Source: Candidatus Thiobius zoothamnicola (GTDB lineage: Bacteria > Pseudomonadota > Gammaproteobacteria > Chromatiales > Chromatiaceae). Taken from it: a stretch of 64,000 bases of DNA. Where the stretch lies: positions 168,600 through 232,599 of the forward strand of contig JAPQLC010000005.1 in the NCBI GenBank assembly GCA_030826945.1, written 5' to 3'. Of this stretch, positions 1-9,746 are shown piece by piece. A program made the position numbers and the translations under genes. How positions within the stretch are numbered: the stretch's first letter is position 1; each line of letters begins with the position of its first letter. The notes beneath the pieces were generated by a model, which did no database searches, was not told where the DNA came from, and worked only from the letters and a program-made list of their open reading frames with translations.

Positions 1-1
1 G

Positions 2-766
2 AAATTGAGTTTCATTGCGCTCACGGCGACAGGAACCAACAATGTGGATTTAGCAGCGGCGAAAGATCTGGGTATTCGGGTCAGCAATGTCACCGCCTAT
101 GCAACAAACAGCGTTGCCCAGCATGTTTTCAGCCTCATACTGGCGCATACGACCCGCCTATTGGATTATCACGTCGCCGTCAAACGTGGCGATTGGAGTC
201 GCAGTCCCGCATTTTGTCTGATGGACTATCCTATACGTGAACTCAATGGCATGAAGCTGGGGATTGTCGGTTACGGCGAACTGGGTCAAGGGGTGGCGAA
301 ACTGGCGCAGGCTTTCGGCATGCAAGTGCTGATTGCGCAACGTCCAGGCAATGCATCCTTTCAAGCACAACGCATGCCGTTAGATGAATTACTCACACAA
401 GCGGATATCGTCAGCCTACATGTCCCACTGGCTGACAATACGCATCATTTGATTGATGCGCACAAACTAAGTTTGATGCAGCCGCACGCATTACTGATTA
501 ATACCGCGCGTGGCGCAGTCATCGATAATCAAGCCTTGGCGGCTGCGTTAAGAACTGGCTCCATCGGCGGCGCGGCATTAGATGTGTTGGATGTCGAACC
601 CCCTCCCCTTGATCACCCATTATTGGCGGATGATTTACCCAACCTGATTTTAACCCCCCACATCGCCTGGGCTAGCCGACAAGCCCGGCAAGCGGTGGTC
701 GATCAAACTGTCGTGAATATCCGCGCTTATCTGGAGAACCGGTCTGGCAATGTCGTGAATGGTTAG
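2..766 (+). CDS. hprA: D-2-hydroxyacid dehydrogenase, glycerate/hydroxypyruvate dehydrogenase type (5' end cut by window edge)
   Basis: The reading frame is open to the left edge, so the N-terminus lies outside the window; the TTG at position 5 is not a credible start. The visible part holds the NAD-binding Rossmann motif GIVGYGELG and the three catalytic regions of the family: Arg in NTARGAVID, Glu in DVLDVEPP and His in TPHIAW. This family reduces 2-keto acids to D-2-hydroxyacids with NAD(P)H. The layout, including the WSRSPAF stretch before the Rossmann motif, resembles HprA glycerate dehydrogenase, which interconverts hydroxypyruvate and glycerate. It ends 21 bases from the convergent rng gene. 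Family membership is clear; substrate is inferred. Confidence 0.85.
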   Translation, partial: KLSFIALTATGTNNVDLAAAKDLGIRVSNVTAYATNSVAQHVFSLILAHTTRLLDYHVAVKRGDWSRSPAFCLMDYPIRELNGMKLGIVGYGELGQGVAKLAQAFGMQVLIAQRPGNASFQAQRMPLDELLTQADIVSLHVPLADNTHHLIDAHKLSLMQPHALLINTARGAVIDNQALAAALRTGSIGGAALDVLDVEPPPLDHPLLADDLPNLILTPHIAWASRQARQAVVDQTVVNIRAYLENRSGNVVNG

Positions 767-787
767 CTTAAACGATCCGGCTAATGA

Positions 788-2239
788 TCAAACCAACACC
801 ACATCATATTGCTCCTGGGTATATAAAGCCTCCGCCTGCAACTTAATGGGTTTTTGAATAAACTGCTCCAATTCCGCCAGATTTTGCGATTCTTCATCCA
901 GTAAACGATCAATCACCGTCGTTGAAGCCAGCACAAGGAGCTGCGCCACATCAAACTGACGCGCCTCGCGCAGTAACTCCCGGAAAATCTCGTAACAAGT
1001 GGTTTCTGCTGTTTTCACCGAACCCCGTCCTGCGCAATAGGGGCAAGGCTCGCACAACAAATGTCCAAGCGACTCCCGGGTGCGCTTGCGGGTCATTTGC
1101 ACCAAGCCTAAAGACGAAACTTCTGAGATCTGCGTTTTCGCATGATCTTTGGATAAGTAGCGATCCAAAGCGCGCATCACCTGTCGCCGATGCTCAGGTT
1201 CCACCATATCAATAAAATCAATGATGATAATGCCGCCCAGATTACGTAAGCGTAATTGGCGACAAATCGCCTGAGCCGCTTCAAGGTTTGTTTTAAAGAT
1301 CGTTTCTTCGAGCGTGCGGTGCCCGACAAAAGCACCGGTGTTGACATCCACTGTCGTCATAGCCTCGGTTTGGTCAATGACCAGATGCCCGCCTGATTTC
1401 AACTCCACCCGGGACAGCAAGGCTTTTTGTATTTCATGCTCGACATTGTATAAATCAAACAGCGGCCTCTCACCAGGGTAATAGACCAGTTTGGCTTCAC
1501 AACAATCCGGAATATAGGCATTCACGAAACAATTGGCTTTCTCCCAGGTGGCGCGTGAATCAATGCGCACTTTTTCCACCTCAGGACCAACCAGATCACG
1601 TAACGCCCGCAAGGCCAGGGGTAAATCTTCATGAATGATCGTACCCGGCTTCACCTGCTGAGATTTCTCCAGAATCGAGAACCATAAACGCTCCAAAAAC
1701 CGCATATCCTTTTGCAGATTCTCAACGCTGACATGCTCAGCAGCCGTGCGCGCAATCAAACCAGCAGGTAATTTTGAGTTTTTGGCGTAATCAGATAACA
1801 GGCTGCGTAAACGGTTACGTTCCGCTTCACTCTCAATTTTTTGCGAAACCCCAACAGTCTCCATATGGGGCATGAACACCATATAACGCGAGGGAATGGA
1901 AATATTGGTAGTCAGGCGCGCGCCTTTGGCACCTAATGGATCTTTGACGACCTGCACGACGATATCGCGCCCCTCATGGACCAAATCAGCAATGTGGGCG
2001 CTCTTAACCGTATCAGTATGGATATCAGAAGCATGCAAAAAAGCCGCACGTTCCAAGCCAATATCCACAAAAGCGGCTTGCATGCCGGGTAATACCCGGC
2101 ATACCTTACCGCGATAAATATTACCCACCAGCCCCCGTTTGGCTGTGCGCTCAATGATCAGTTCTTGGACAACGCCATTTTCAACCACCGCAACCCGGGT
2201 TTCGGGTGGCGTGACATTGATCAGAATTTCCTCACTCAT
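788..2239 (-). CDS. rng: Ribonuclease G (RNase E/G family)
   Basis: A 483-residue protein of usual RNase G length, without the long C-terminal scaffold tail of RNase E. An N-terminal S1-type RNA-binding region (about residues 35-125, with GNIYRGKV and AAFVDIG) precedes the DNase I-like catalytic core. The metal-binding acidic motifs are visible in VDVNTGAFVGHR and IIDFIDM, followed by the zinc-link cysteines CEPCPYC. RNase G is a 5'-monophosphate-sensing endonuclease that matures the 16S rRNA 5' end and helps mRNA decay. It faces the upstream dehydrogenase gene tail to tail. No maf gene, a frequent neighbour, lies beside it here. Confidence 0.96.
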   Translation of the reverse strand: MSEEILINVTPPETRVAVVENGVVQELIIERTAKRGLVGNIYRGKVCRVLPGMQAAFVDIGLERAAFLHASDIHTDTVKSAHIADLVHEGRDIVVQVVKDPLGAKGARLTTNISIPSRYMVFMPHMETVGVSQKIESEAERNRLRSLLSDYAKNSKLPAGLIARTAAEHVSVENLQKDMRFLERLWFSILEKSQQVKPGTIIHEDLPLALRALRDLVGPEVEKVRIDSRATWEKANCFVNAYIPDCCEAKLVYYPGERPLFDLYNVEHEIQKALLSRVELKSGGHLVIDQTEAMTTVDVNTGAFVGHRTLEETIFKTNLEAAQAICRQLRLRNLGGIIIIDFIDMVEPEHRRQVMRALDRYLSKDHAKTQISEVSSLGLVQMTRKRTRESLGHLLCEPCPYCAGRGSVKTAETTCYEIFRELLREARQFDVAQLLVLASTTVIDRLLDEESQNLAELEQFIQKPIKLQAEALYTQEQYDVVLV

Positions 2240-2322
2240 GCGATCTATTCTAACCGAAAAGGCTGGTCACCAAAGTCAACACGACAAACCCCGGGATAAG
2301 TCTAGAAGACTCAACTAAAACG

Positions 2323-2841
2323 TCATCCGCCCGCTTTCATCACTGGCGCTTCAATCGTCTGGCTTGAACCATCAGAAAACTTCAACTCGATTGACACAAA
2401 ATCCCCGTCATTTAAGGTCTGTTTCAAACCCATCAACATAACATGCAGACCACCAGGCTTAAGCTCCACCATGCCATTCGCGGGAATGGTAATTGAACCA
2501 ACATGATGCATACGCATCACCCCATCCCGCATGCTGGTTTCATGAATCTCAGTGACACCAGAAACTGCCGAACTGGCTTCAACCAAATCAATATCTTCCA
2601 GGGTTTCATTCTTCAATCGCATGAAAGCACCAGTCACCTGTTGTCCTGGCGCGGTTGAACGCACAAAAGGTTTTTCAATCACAACCGAATGACTTTCTGG
2701 CACCGATGTATCGTCAGCGCACCCGCTTAATCCAATAAAAAACAGCGCGGCGAGCAAATAAAAAACCTTGCTTTTAGCGGAAGCACCGCCTGCTTTACCC
2801 AAGAAAATTGCATCAAAATGTTTTGATTTAACCATCATCAT
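2323..2841 (-). CDS. PCu(A)C-type periplasmic copper chaperone, predicted lipoprotein
   Basis: The copper-binding signature H-x10-M-x21-H-x-M is exactly present: it starts at HETSM and ends at HVM. These proteins carry Cu(I) in the periplasm and deliver it to the CuA/CuB centres of cytochrome oxidase. The N-terminus has a hydrophobic stretch ending in the lipobox LSGC, so the protein is probably lipid-anchored. The frame is open upstream to 2925, but that start would put the lipobox at residue 69. Three consecutive ATG codons at 2841, 2838 and 2835 give a shorter and more plausible signal peptide; no strong ribosome site decides between them. No SCO or oxidase genes lie beside it. Confidence 0.85.
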   Translation of the reverse strand: MMMVKSKHFDAIFLGKAGGASAKSKVFYLLAALFFIGLSGCADDTSVPESHSVVIEKPFVRSTAPGQQVTGAFMRLKNETLEDIDLVEASSAVSGVTEIHETSMRDGVMRMHHVGSITIPANGMVELKPGGLHVMLMGLKQTLNDGDFVSIELKFSDGSSQTIEAPVMKAGG

Positions 2842-3027
2842 TAGCCAATTAATCTGTATTAAAATGCTTATTTTAGCCTCCTTATACCCTAAAGGGTAGC
2901 GAAGCCGATTAGAGGCTGACTTCATCTCATCTCAATAATTTCTCCTTGCAGAACTCAAAATACCTCTATTCCGGTTCAGTCAATACCGACATACTGTGTT
3001 GCGTTAACCCAGTCACCCCATATACCC

Positions 3028-4401
3028 TCAAAAAAAAGTGATGCCAACTTGAAACAAGCGCTCCACCTCATGGATCCGGCGTTTGTCCATGAGAAACAGA
3101 ATCACATGATCCTCCGCTTCAATCACGGTGTCATGATGCGCCATAAGCACCGTCTCGCCACGGACGATAGCGCCGATATTCGCGCCTTCCGGCAATTTGA
3201 TTTCTTCAATCCGGCGGCCAACCACTTTCGATGAAATCTGATCGCCGTGGGCGACAGCTTCAATCGCTTCTGCCGCGCCGCGTCTTAACGCATGCACCAT
3301 CACCACATCCCCTCGCCGCACATGCGTCAACAACGAACCAATGGTCGCCTGCTGAGGCGATATCGCCACATCCACTGAACCGGATTGCACGAGATCCACA
3401 TAAGCCGCCCGGTTAATCAAAGCCATCACCTTACGCGCGCCTAATCGCTTCGCCAGCATTGCCGATAATATGTTGGCTTCGTCATCATCCGTCACTGCGC
3501 AGAAAACATCCGTATTCTCAATATTTTCTTCAAGCAACAAATCCTCATCAGCGGCATCTCCCTGCAACACAATGCTATTTGTCAGACTTTCAGCGATATA
3601 GCGTGCATGTTGCGGATCCCGCTCAATCACTTTCACCCGGTATCGCCATTCCAGCGCCAACGCCAGACGTTTGCCGATATTACCGCCACCCGCAAAGATC
3701 AGACGGCGAAACGGCTTTTCCGCACGGCGCAGTTCACGCATGACCGCAGGAATATTTTGCGCCGCCGCCAGAAAAAAGACTTCATCATCCGCTTCAATCA
3801 CCGTATGGCCACGCGGCCAGATCGCCCGTCCTTTACGATAAATCGCGGCGACCCGCGCCTCAGCACCATGTAGATGCTCATTCAGATTACAAAGCTCATG
3901 ACCAACCAATGGCCCACCATAGTACGCGCGCACAGCAACCAAGCGCACTTTTCCGCCAGCAAAATCAAGCACCTGCAACGCGCCCGGATGCTCCAATAAA
4001 CGCATGATGTAATCAGTGACCAATTGTTCCGGGCTGATCAATACATCAATCGGCAGTGCATTGTTGGCAAATAAAGCCGCATGCTTGAGATATTCCGGGG
4101 CCCGCACCCGGGCGATTTTGGTGGGCGTATGGAACAGTGTCCAGGCGGCCTGACAAGCCACCATGTTGGTCTCATCACTATTCGTCACCGCGATGATCAT
4201 GTCCGCATCATCCGCGCCAGCCTGCTTAAGAATCACCGGGTGCGAGGCTTGCCCATACACAGTACGAATATCCAGACGATCCTGCAGATCGCGCAGCAAT
4301 TCATGATTTTTATCCACGACGGTGATGTCATTGTCTTCACTGGCAAGATTCTGCGCCACCGTGGTACCCACTTGCCCTGCGCCCAGTATGATGATTTTCA
4401 C
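3028..4401 (-). CDS. trkA: Trk potassium uptake system NAD-binding subunit TrkA
   Basis: A 457-residue peripheral membrane protein with the TrkA duplication: two Rossmann-type RCK_N domains beginning at [12 protein letters not shown] (residue 4) and [12 protein letters not shown] (about residue 235), each followed by an RCK_C domain. TrkA binds nucleotides and gates the TrkH/TrkG potassium channel at the cytoplasmic face. Length matches the family (about 458). It lies 11 bases downstream of map on the same strand. The usual partner trkH, and rsmB upstream, are not in the window, so the channel subunit must be elsewhere. Confidence 0.96.
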   Translation of the reverse strand: MKIIILGAGQVGTTVAQNLASEDNDITVVDKNHELLRDLQDRLDIRTVYGQASHPVILKQAGADDADMIIAVTNSDETNMVACQAAWTLFHTPTKIARVRAPEYLKHAALFANNALPIDVLISPEQLVTDYIMRLLEHPGALQVLDFAGGKVRLVAVRAYYGGPLVGHELCNLNEHLHGAEARVAAIYRKGRAIWPRGHTVIEADDEVFFLAAAQNIPAVMRELRRAEKPFRRLIFAGGGNIGKRLALALEWRYRVKVIERDPQHARYIAESLTNSIVLQGDAADEDLLLEENIENTDVFCAVTDDDEANILSAMLAKRLGARKVMALINRAAYVDLVQSGSVDVAISPQQATIGSLLTHVRRGDVVMVHALRRGAAEAIEAVAHGDQISSKVVGRRIEEIKLPEGANIGAIVRGETVLMAHHDTVIEAEDHVILFLMDKRRIHEVERLFQVGITFF

Positions 4402-4412
4402 CGCAGCAGCAC

Positions 4413-5198
4413 CTAAGCGGTTTGCCGTTGAGAGGCTTTTTCATCCTCACGCAATGTCAACACCTCATAGCCATCATCGGTACATAGCACGGTATGCTCC
4501 CACTGAGCGGAGAGCTTGCGATCCTTGGTCACCACCGTCCAGCCATCCGGCAACAGCTTGATTGCGCGTTTACCCGCATTCACCATAGGCTCAATCGTGA
4601 ATGTCATACCGGCTTGCAAGGCCAGCCCGGTGCCGGATTCACCATAGTGCAAGATTTGCGGTTCTTCATGAAATTCACGCCCGATGCCATGTCCGCAATA
4701 CTCCCGCACGACGCTGAAACGTTGACCTTCGACAAACTGTTGAATCGCATGGCCAATATCCCCCAACTGCCTGCCCGGCTTCACCATTTCAATGCCTTTC
4801 CACATTGCTTGATAAGTCACATCAACCAGACGCTGATTAAACGGGTTCGTTTTACCGACCAAAAACATCTTACTGGTATCGCCATGAAAACCGTCTTTGA
4901 TCACCGTCACATCAATATTCACGATATCACCGTTTTTCAGCACCTTGTCGCCAGGTATGCCATGACAAACCTGATGATTGACTGAGGTGCAAATCGACTT
5001 GGGAAACCCGCGATAATTTAATGGTGCCGGGATCGCCTGTTGTTCATGCACAATAAAATCATGGCAAATAGCATCCAGTTCTCCGGTCGTGATACCTGGC
5101 TTGACGTGCTCGCCAATCATCTCCAAGACATGCGCCGCCAAGTTGCCGACAATGCGCATTTTGGCGATTTCTTCAGAAGTTTTAATGGTGATCGACAT
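4413..5198 (-). CDS. map: Methionine aminopeptidase type I
   Basis: A 261-residue type I enzyme that removes the initiator methionine from new proteins in the cytosol. Metal-ligand motifs are visible: Asp in [16 protein letters not shown], His in [13 protein letters not shown], and Glu in FTIEPM and WEHTVL. The frame is open upstream to 5288, but the ATG at 5198 has a GAGGAA ribosome site just before it and gives [14 protein letters not shown], the normal N-terminus. It is divergent from rpsB, the common gammaproteobacterial arrangement. Confidence 0.97.
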   Translation of the reverse strand: MSITIKTSEEIAKMRIVGNLAAHVLEMIGEHVKPGITTGELDAICHDFIVHEQQAIPAPLNYRGFPKSICTSVNHQVCHGIPGDKVLKNGDIVNIDVTVIKDGFHGDTSKMFLVGKTNPFNQRLVDVTYQAMWKGIEMVKPGRQLGDIGHAIQQFVEGQRFSVVREYCGHGIGREFHEEPQILHYGESGTGLALQAGMTFTIEPMVNAGKRAIKLLPDGWTVVTKDRKLSAQWEHTVLCTDDGYEVLTLREDEKASQRQTA

Positions 5199-5447
5199 AG
5201 GTTCCTCAATAACCTTGGCAATGATTGAGACTGCAAACGCTTTATGGTATAAAACGCGCCGCTTGGCGGCAATGCTGAAGGTCAGCAAAAACCTGGGTTC
5301 TAAACCGGACTAAAGCATGCCGCAGCAAATATCCCTTTATCAACGACACACGCATATCGCCACCGGGAGCCAGAGTTCAAAGATTGTTCAATGTGAACAC
5401 GCACAGAGAAAAACCACCGAATCCAAAGTGGAAATTCACACTGGGCC

Positions 5448-5475
5448 TTTACATCAGACAAAAACGATCTCTAAA
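5448..5475 (+). promoter_or_regulatory. Candidate rpsB promoter
   Basis: A -35-like TTTACA (5448-5453) and a -10-like TCTAAA (5470-5475) are separated by 16 bases and followed by GC-richer sequence, as in growth-rate-controlled promoters. This would give a leader of about 75 bases before rpsB. It lies in the 360-base map/rpsB gap. Apart from this promoter and the leader below I see no gene in that gap. Match to consensus is moderate, so this is inference. Confidence 0.35.
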
Positions 5476-5482
5476 CACGCCC

Positions 5483-5558
5483 TCAACCGTTTACCTGGGT
5501 GCCTTGAAAGAGGTGGGTGACGGGATATGTGGAGGCTTAACCCAAACAGGAGAACGCC
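5483..5558 (+). promoter_or_regulatory. rpsB 5' leader, probable S2-responsive element
   Basis: The sequence just before rpsB contains GGGTGACGGGATATGTGG and then CTTAACCC, so GGGT (5515-5518) can pair with ACCC (5540-5543). The ribosome site AGGAGA follows at 5549-5554. In gammaproteobacteria the rpsB leader is a conserved RNA through which S2 represses the rpsB-tsf mRNA. The look and position fit that element, but I recognise it by resemblance only. Confidence 0.5.
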
Positions 5559-6404
5559 ATGAGCCAAATCACAATGCGCCAAATGCTCGAAGTCGGCATG
5601 CATTTCGGCCACCAGACACGTTACTGGAATCCCCAGATGGGGCCGTATATCTTCGGCCAACGTAATAAAATCCATATCATCAATCTGGAAAAAACACTGC
5701 CTCTTTTCAATGAGGCGATGAATTTTGTCGGCAAACTGGCCTCGAATGGCGGCAAAATCCTGTTTGTCGGCACGAAACGCGCGGCACGCAATGTCGTCGC
5801 CGAAGAAGCGAACCGCTGCTCCATGCCTTACGTCAACCATCGCTGGCTGGGCGGCATGTTGACCAACTTTAAAACCATCAAGCAATCCATCAAACGTTTG
5901 AAAGAACTGGAGACTATGGCTCAGGATGGCTCCATGGAAGCGCGTTTCAATAAAAAGGAACAGCTCACCTTGCATCGCGAAATGGAGAAACTGGAACGCA
6001 GTTTGGGCGGCATTAAACATATGCATGGCCTGCCGGATGCCCTGTTTGTGATTGACTGCGGCCATGAGAAAATCGCCTTGACTGAAGCCCGGAAACTGGG
6101 CATTCCGATCGTCGGCGTGGTTGACACCAACAACAGCCCAAAGGACGTGGATTACGTCATCCCAGGTAACGACGACGCCATTCGTGCCATCCAGCTTTAT
6201 GTACAAGCAGCTTCCGCCTCCATCCTTGAAGGACGGGCCGCTGCCGCGCGCGCCGTGGCTGAGCAAAGCGAAGAAGAATCTGAGGATATGGAATTTGTTG
6301 AGGCTGAGGAAACCGAGACTGAAGTTGAAGCCAAAACCACCGAAGTCGAAGAAGTTCCTGCAAACGAAAGCGAAACGAGCGAGTCAACAACCCATAATTC
6401 ATGA
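5559..6404 (+). CDS. rpsB: 30S ribosomal protein S2
   Basis: A 281-residue S2 with the standard N-terminus ([20 protein letters not shown]), the RNA-binding [11 protein letters not shown] region and the conserved VDTNNSP motif near residue 190. S2 joins the small subunit late and helps recruit S1. The last 45 or so residues form a long acidic tail very rich in Glu and Thr, which makes it longer than E. coli S2 (241 residues). The start has an AGGAGA ribosome site. It heads the cluster that runs to rseP. Confidence 0.98.
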   Translation: MSQITMRQMLEVGMHFGHQTRYWNPQMGPYIFGQRNKIHIINLEKTLPLFNEAMNFVGKLASNGGKILFVGTKRAARNVVAEEANRCSMPYVNHRWLGGMLTNFKTIKQSIKRLKELETMAQDGSMEARFNKKEQLTLHREMEKLERSLGGIKHMHGLPDALFVIDCGHEKIALTEARKLGIPIVGVVDTNNSPKDVDYVIPGNDDAIRAIQLYVQAASASILEGRAAAARAVAEQSEEESEDMEFVEAEETETEVEAKTTEVEEVPANESETSESTTHNS

Positions 6405-6464
6405 TCTGCTGATGGATGGCGCAAACCGCCGCCATCAGGAAAGCATCAGGCGCTGAAACCCTAT

Positions 6465-6501
6465 CGTCACAAGGCGGCCACCGTCTCTGTGACGTTTTTT
6501 T
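6465..6501 (+). terminator. Rho-independent terminator or attenuator between rpsB and tsf
   Basis: A stem CGTCACA (6465-6471) pairs with TGTGACG (6488-6494). An inner stem GGCGG/CCGTC can extend it, and seven T residues follow at 6495-6501. Position and form match the partial terminator known between rpsB and tsf in E. coli, which lowers tsf expression relative to rpsB. Confidence 0.85.
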
Positions 6502-6552
6502 GATCAGCCCTATGACGCAAATCAAGCATTACTTCCAACTGAGGTATTACTC

Positions 6553-7446
6553 ATGGCAATTTCGGCATCAATGGTAAAGGAATTACGCGAGCGTACTGGC
6601 GCTGGCATGATGGAATGTAAAAAAGCCCTGACAGACAGCAATGGCGATATTGAATTGGCCATTGAAAACATGCGCAAGTCAGGCCAGGCGAAAGCAGCGA
6701 AAAAAGCCGGACGCACCGCTGCGGATGGCATCATCGTGATCGCCGCCAATAATGACGGCAAACAAGCGGTTATTGTTGAAGTTAATTGTGAAACGGACTT
6801 TGTCGCCAAAGATGAGAACTTCCAATCGTTCGCCAACGCCGTTGCTCAGCGTGCATTGAACAGTGACGCCGCTGACGTGGCATCTCTGATGGCAATGCCG
6901 CTGCACGAAGGCGAAGATACAACGATTGAAGAAGCCCGCCAGGCCTTGGTGGCGAAAATCGGTGAAAACATGAATGTACGCCGTTTTATCCGACAAACAA
7001 CCAATGACGGGCTGGCCTATTATCAACATGGCGTGAGAATTGGCGTACTGGTCGATTACGCGGGCGGCGACGCCGGACTGGGTAAAGATTTAGCGATGCA
7101 CATTGCCGCAAGTAATCCGGTTTGCGTGGATGAATCAGGCGTACCGACCGAATTGCTGGATAAAGAACGTGAAATTGTCACCGCGCAGGCGAAAGAAAGC
7201 GGCAAACCCGACAATATCATTGAGAAAATGGTCACCGGACGCATGCGCAAATATCTCAGTGAAATCACTCTGGTTGGCCAACCCTTCGTGAAAGATCCCG
7301 ATACCAATGTAGAAAAACTGCTGAAAAGCCACAAAGCCAAGGTCAATGGTTTCGTGCGATTTGAAGTGGGCGAAGGCATTGAAAAGAAAACCGAAAACTT
7401 CCGCGACGAAGTGATGGCTCAGGCCGCCGCCGCTAATCAAGGATAA
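6553..7446 (+). CDS. tsf: Translation elongation factor Ts
   Basis: A 297-residue EF-Ts, the nucleotide-exchange factor for EF-Tu. The N-terminal UBA-like segment with [15 protein letters not shown] and the EF-Tu-contacting stretch [14 protein letters not shown] are both clear. Length fits the family (283-300). The ATG is preceded by GAGGT at suitable spacing. It lies 148 bases after rpsB with the terminator hairpin between, so it is expected to be transcribed by read-through. Confidence 0.98.
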   Translation: MAISASMVKELRERTGAGMMECKKALTDSNGDIELAIENMRKSGQAKAAKKAGRTAADGIIVIAANNDGKQAVIVEVNCETDFVAKDENFQSFANAVAQRALNSDAADVASLMAMPLHEGEDTTIEEARQALVAKIGENMNVRRFIRQTTNDGLAYYQHGVRIGVLVDYAGGDAGLGKDLAMHIAASNPVCVDESGVPTELLDKEREIVTAQAKESGKPDNIIEKMVTGRMRKYLSEITLVGQPFVKDPDTNVEKLLKSHKAKVNGFVRFEVGEGIEKKTENFRDEVMAQAAAANQG

Positions 7447-7457
7447 CCCCGGCGCTG

Positions 7458-7502
7458 GATCGCGTCATCAAGCCATTATGCTTGGTTGGTGATGACGTGA
7501 TC
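7458..7502 (+). other. Strong stem-loop in the tsf-pyrH gap
   Basis: GATCGCGTCATCA (7458-7470) pairs with TGATGACGTGATC (7490-7502) over 13 positions with one G-T wobble; the loop is 19 bases. No T-run follows, so it is not a classical terminator. It could be an RNA-stability or processing hairpin, or a Rho-assisted stop separating rpsB-tsf from pyrH. Confidence 0.65.
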
Positions 7503-7590
7503 TTGTCTAGCCCCTGCGGCGTAAAAGCACGCAAACCAGCCGACTCAAAAAGCTGGGCAGATTCAGCACTTTTCACAGACGATCAGCCAG

Positions 7591-8301
7591 ATGAAAAACA
7601 CTCCGCAACGCATCCTGCTGAAACTCAGCGGCGAAGCTCTGATGGGTAATGATGATTTCGGCATCAACCCAGACACACTCAAACGAATCGCCGAAGAAAT
7701 CCTGGCGTTATGCCAATCCGGTATCGAACTGGGCTTGGTTATCGGCGGCGGCAATTTGTTTCGCGGTGCCGGTTTGGCTAAGAATGGCTTGGAGCGACCC
7801 AGAGGGGATCATATTGGCATGCTGGCGACGGTGATGAATGCGCTGGCTATGCAAGATCAATTACAACGCCTGGGCCTGGATGCCCGCACCTTGTCCTCTT
7901 TCGCCATGCATCCAGTCTGCGAGCACTACAGCCGCGATCTGGCCTTGCACCACCTGAACGCTAAACGCATCACATTGTTCGCCGCCGGCACTGGCAACCC
8001 GTTTTTCACTACCGATACGGCAGCCAGTTTGCGCGCCATTGAAATCGGCGCGGATTTAATGATCAAGGCGACCAAAGTCAACGGCGTTTATTCAGCTGAT
8101 CCAGTCATCAACCCGGATGCCGTTTTTTATCAACAACTCAGTTACGAGCAAGTGCTCAACCAACGATTAGCCGTCATGGACACTACCGCTGTGGTATTGT
8201 GTCAGGAGAACCAACTGCCTTTACGGGTGATGAATATCAACGAAGCCGGGGCGTTGAAACGCCTCATCCAAGGTGAATCAGTTGGAACTTTGATTCATTA
8301 G
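7591..8301 (+). CDS. pyrH: Uridylate kinase
   Basis: A 236-residue UMP kinase of the amino-acid-kinase fold that converts UMP to UDP with ATP. The N-terminal [13 protein letters not shown], the glycine loop [11 protein letters not shown] and the later [16 protein letters not shown] and [13 protein letters not shown] motifs are all characteristic. It sits between tsf and frr, the conserved order. No strong ribosome site precedes the ATG at 7591, but protein alignment to the family supports it. Confidence 0.97.
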   Translation: MKNTPQRILLKLSGEALMGNDDFGINPDTLKRIAEEILALCQSGIELGLVIGGGNLFRGAGLAKNGLERPRGDHIGMLATVMNALAMQDQLQRLGLDARTLSSFAMHPVCEHYSRDLALHHLNAKRITLFAAGTGNPFFTTDTAASLRAIEIGADLMIKATKVNGVYSADPVINPDAVFYQQLSYEQVLNQRLAVMDTTAVVLCQENQLPLRVMNINEAGALKRLIQGESVGTLIH

Positions 8302-8408
8302 CCCAGTTACCAAAACCGCCTGTTGCGACATAGAAATCCTGACGGCGCGAAACCACGCCGCCAAATCAAAGATGCTTGCACTATTCATTCAAGAGACGGG
8401 AATCACGC

Positions 8409-8966
8409 ATGATTGATGACATTAAAAAAGATGCCGCCACGCGCATGGCGAAAAGCATTGGAGCACTCAAAGAAAACCTCGCCAAAGTACGTACGGGCCG
8501 TGCGCATCCCAGTATGTTGGATCACATCACCGTAAAATATTACGACACTGACACGCCGTTGAAACAAATCGCCAATGTCGGCGTGGAAGATGCACGCACC
8601 CTGACTGTGCAACCCTGGGAACAAAGCATGGTGTCTGCTGTGGAAAAAGCGATTTATGAATCCAATCTGGGAGTGACGCCAAACACGGCTGGTACGCTGA
8701 TCCGTCTGCCCATTCCTCCGTTGACTGAAGAACGCCGTAAAGACATGACCCGCATCGTCCGTCAGGAAGCCGAGCAAGCGCGCGTCGCAATACGCAATAT
8801 CCGCCGTGATGCGAACGGCAATCTGAAAGATCTCGTCAAAGAAAAATTGATTTCAGAAGATGATGAGCGGCGTGGGCAGGAAATCATACAAAAATTGACC
8901 GATCAACATATCAAGGAGATTGACGAACTGGGACAGCAAAAGGAAGCTGATTTGATGTCTGTCTGA
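8409..8966 (+). CDS. frr: Ribosome recycling factor
   Basis: A 185-residue protein, the standard RRF length. With EF-G it splits post-termination ribosomes. Typical motifs are [29 protein letters not shown] and [16 protein letters not shown]. The frame is open from 8376, but the ATG at 8409 gives the expected N-terminus [13 protein letters not shown], so I use it. uppS begins two bases after the stop. Confidence 0.97.
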   Translation: MIDDIKKDAATRMAKSIGALKENLAKVRTGRAHPSMLDHITVKYYDTDTPLKQIANVGVEDARTLTVQPWEQSMVSAVEKAIYESNLGVTPNTAGTLIRLPIPPLTEERRKDMTRIVRQEAEQARVAIRNIRRDANGNLKDLVKEKLISEDDERRGQEIIQKLTDQHIKEIDELGQQKEADLMSV

Positions 8967-8968
8967 TT

Positions 8969-9712
8969 GTGACAGATTCAGTCGAAAAAACCGTGCTTCC
9001 GCAGCATGTCGCCATTGTGATGGATGGTAATGGGCGCTGGGCCGAACAACGCGGCCAACCGCGCCACCAGGGACACCGTGCAGGTGTTGATTCAGTGCGT
9101 AGCGCCGTGGATCTTTGTGGGGAAAAAGGCATCAAAGTACTCACTCTGTTTGCCTTCAGCAGTGAAAACTGGCGAAGACCTCGAGTGGAAGTCAACCTGC
9201 TACTGGATTTATTCGCCATCACCTTGCAACGTGAAACAGAAAAGCTCCACGAAAATAACATCCGCTTACGCATTATCGGCAATATCGCCGCGTTTCCTGA
9301 GAAACTCCGCCAGCGTATTCATAAAGCTGAACAACACACCCGTCATAATACGGCGCTGATTCTACAAATCGCCGCCAATTATGGCGGACGTTGGGATATA
9401 GCACAGGCCGCCCGGCATTTGGCGACGCAATGCCAAACCGGCCATCTGACCGTCGATCAAATTGATGAACAACAGATGGCGCAAGCCACCAGTTTCGGCG
9501 CCGATATACCTGACCCTGATCTGCTGATCCGCACTGGGGGAGAACAGCGAATCAGCAATTTTCTGCTATGGCACAGCGCCTATGCCGAACTCTATTTCAC
9601 TGACACTTTATGGCCAGATTTTGATGAACAAGCCTTTGAATCCGCGCTGACAGACTACAGTCGGCGCCAACGCCGTTTCGGCAAAACCAGTGAACAACTC
9701 TCATGCTCATGA
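8969..9712 (+). CDS. uppS: Undecaprenyl diphosphate synthase (cis-prenyltransferase)
   Basis: A 247-residue cytosolic cis-prenyltransferase that builds the C55 lipid carrier for peptidoglycan and O-antigen. The catalytic Asp lies in HVAIVMDGNGRWAEQRG, and the C-terminal RTGGEQRISNFLLW signature is intact. Translation probably begins at the GTG at 8969, two bases after frr, suggesting coupling. This gene, cdsA, dxr and rseP form a tight run. Confidence 0.97.
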   Translation: MTDSVEKTVLPQHVAIVMDGNGRWAEQRGQPRHQGHRAGVDSVRSAVDLCGEKGIKVLTLFAFSSENWRRPRVEVNLLLDLFAITLQRETEKLHENNIRLRIIGNIAAFPEKLRQRIHKAEQHTRHNTALILQIAANYGGRWDIAQAARHLATQCQTGHLTVDQIDEQQMAQATSFGADIPDPDLLIRTGGEQRISNFLLWHSAYAELYFTDTLWPDFDEQAFESALTDYSRRQRRFGKTSEQLSCS

Positions 9713-9746
9713 ATAACCTGACTCTGCATTTCACCAACTCGCTTGT

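Noticed and set aside
5454..6266. Long minus-strand open frame of 270 codons over rpsB
   Set aside because: It is a shadow of the strongly conserved S2 reading frame, has no ribosome site and encodes no recognisable motif.
8340..8362. GC-rich hairpin-like sequence before frr
   Set aside because: The CGGCG/CGCCG pairing is only five bases with no T-run, too weak to call a terminator.
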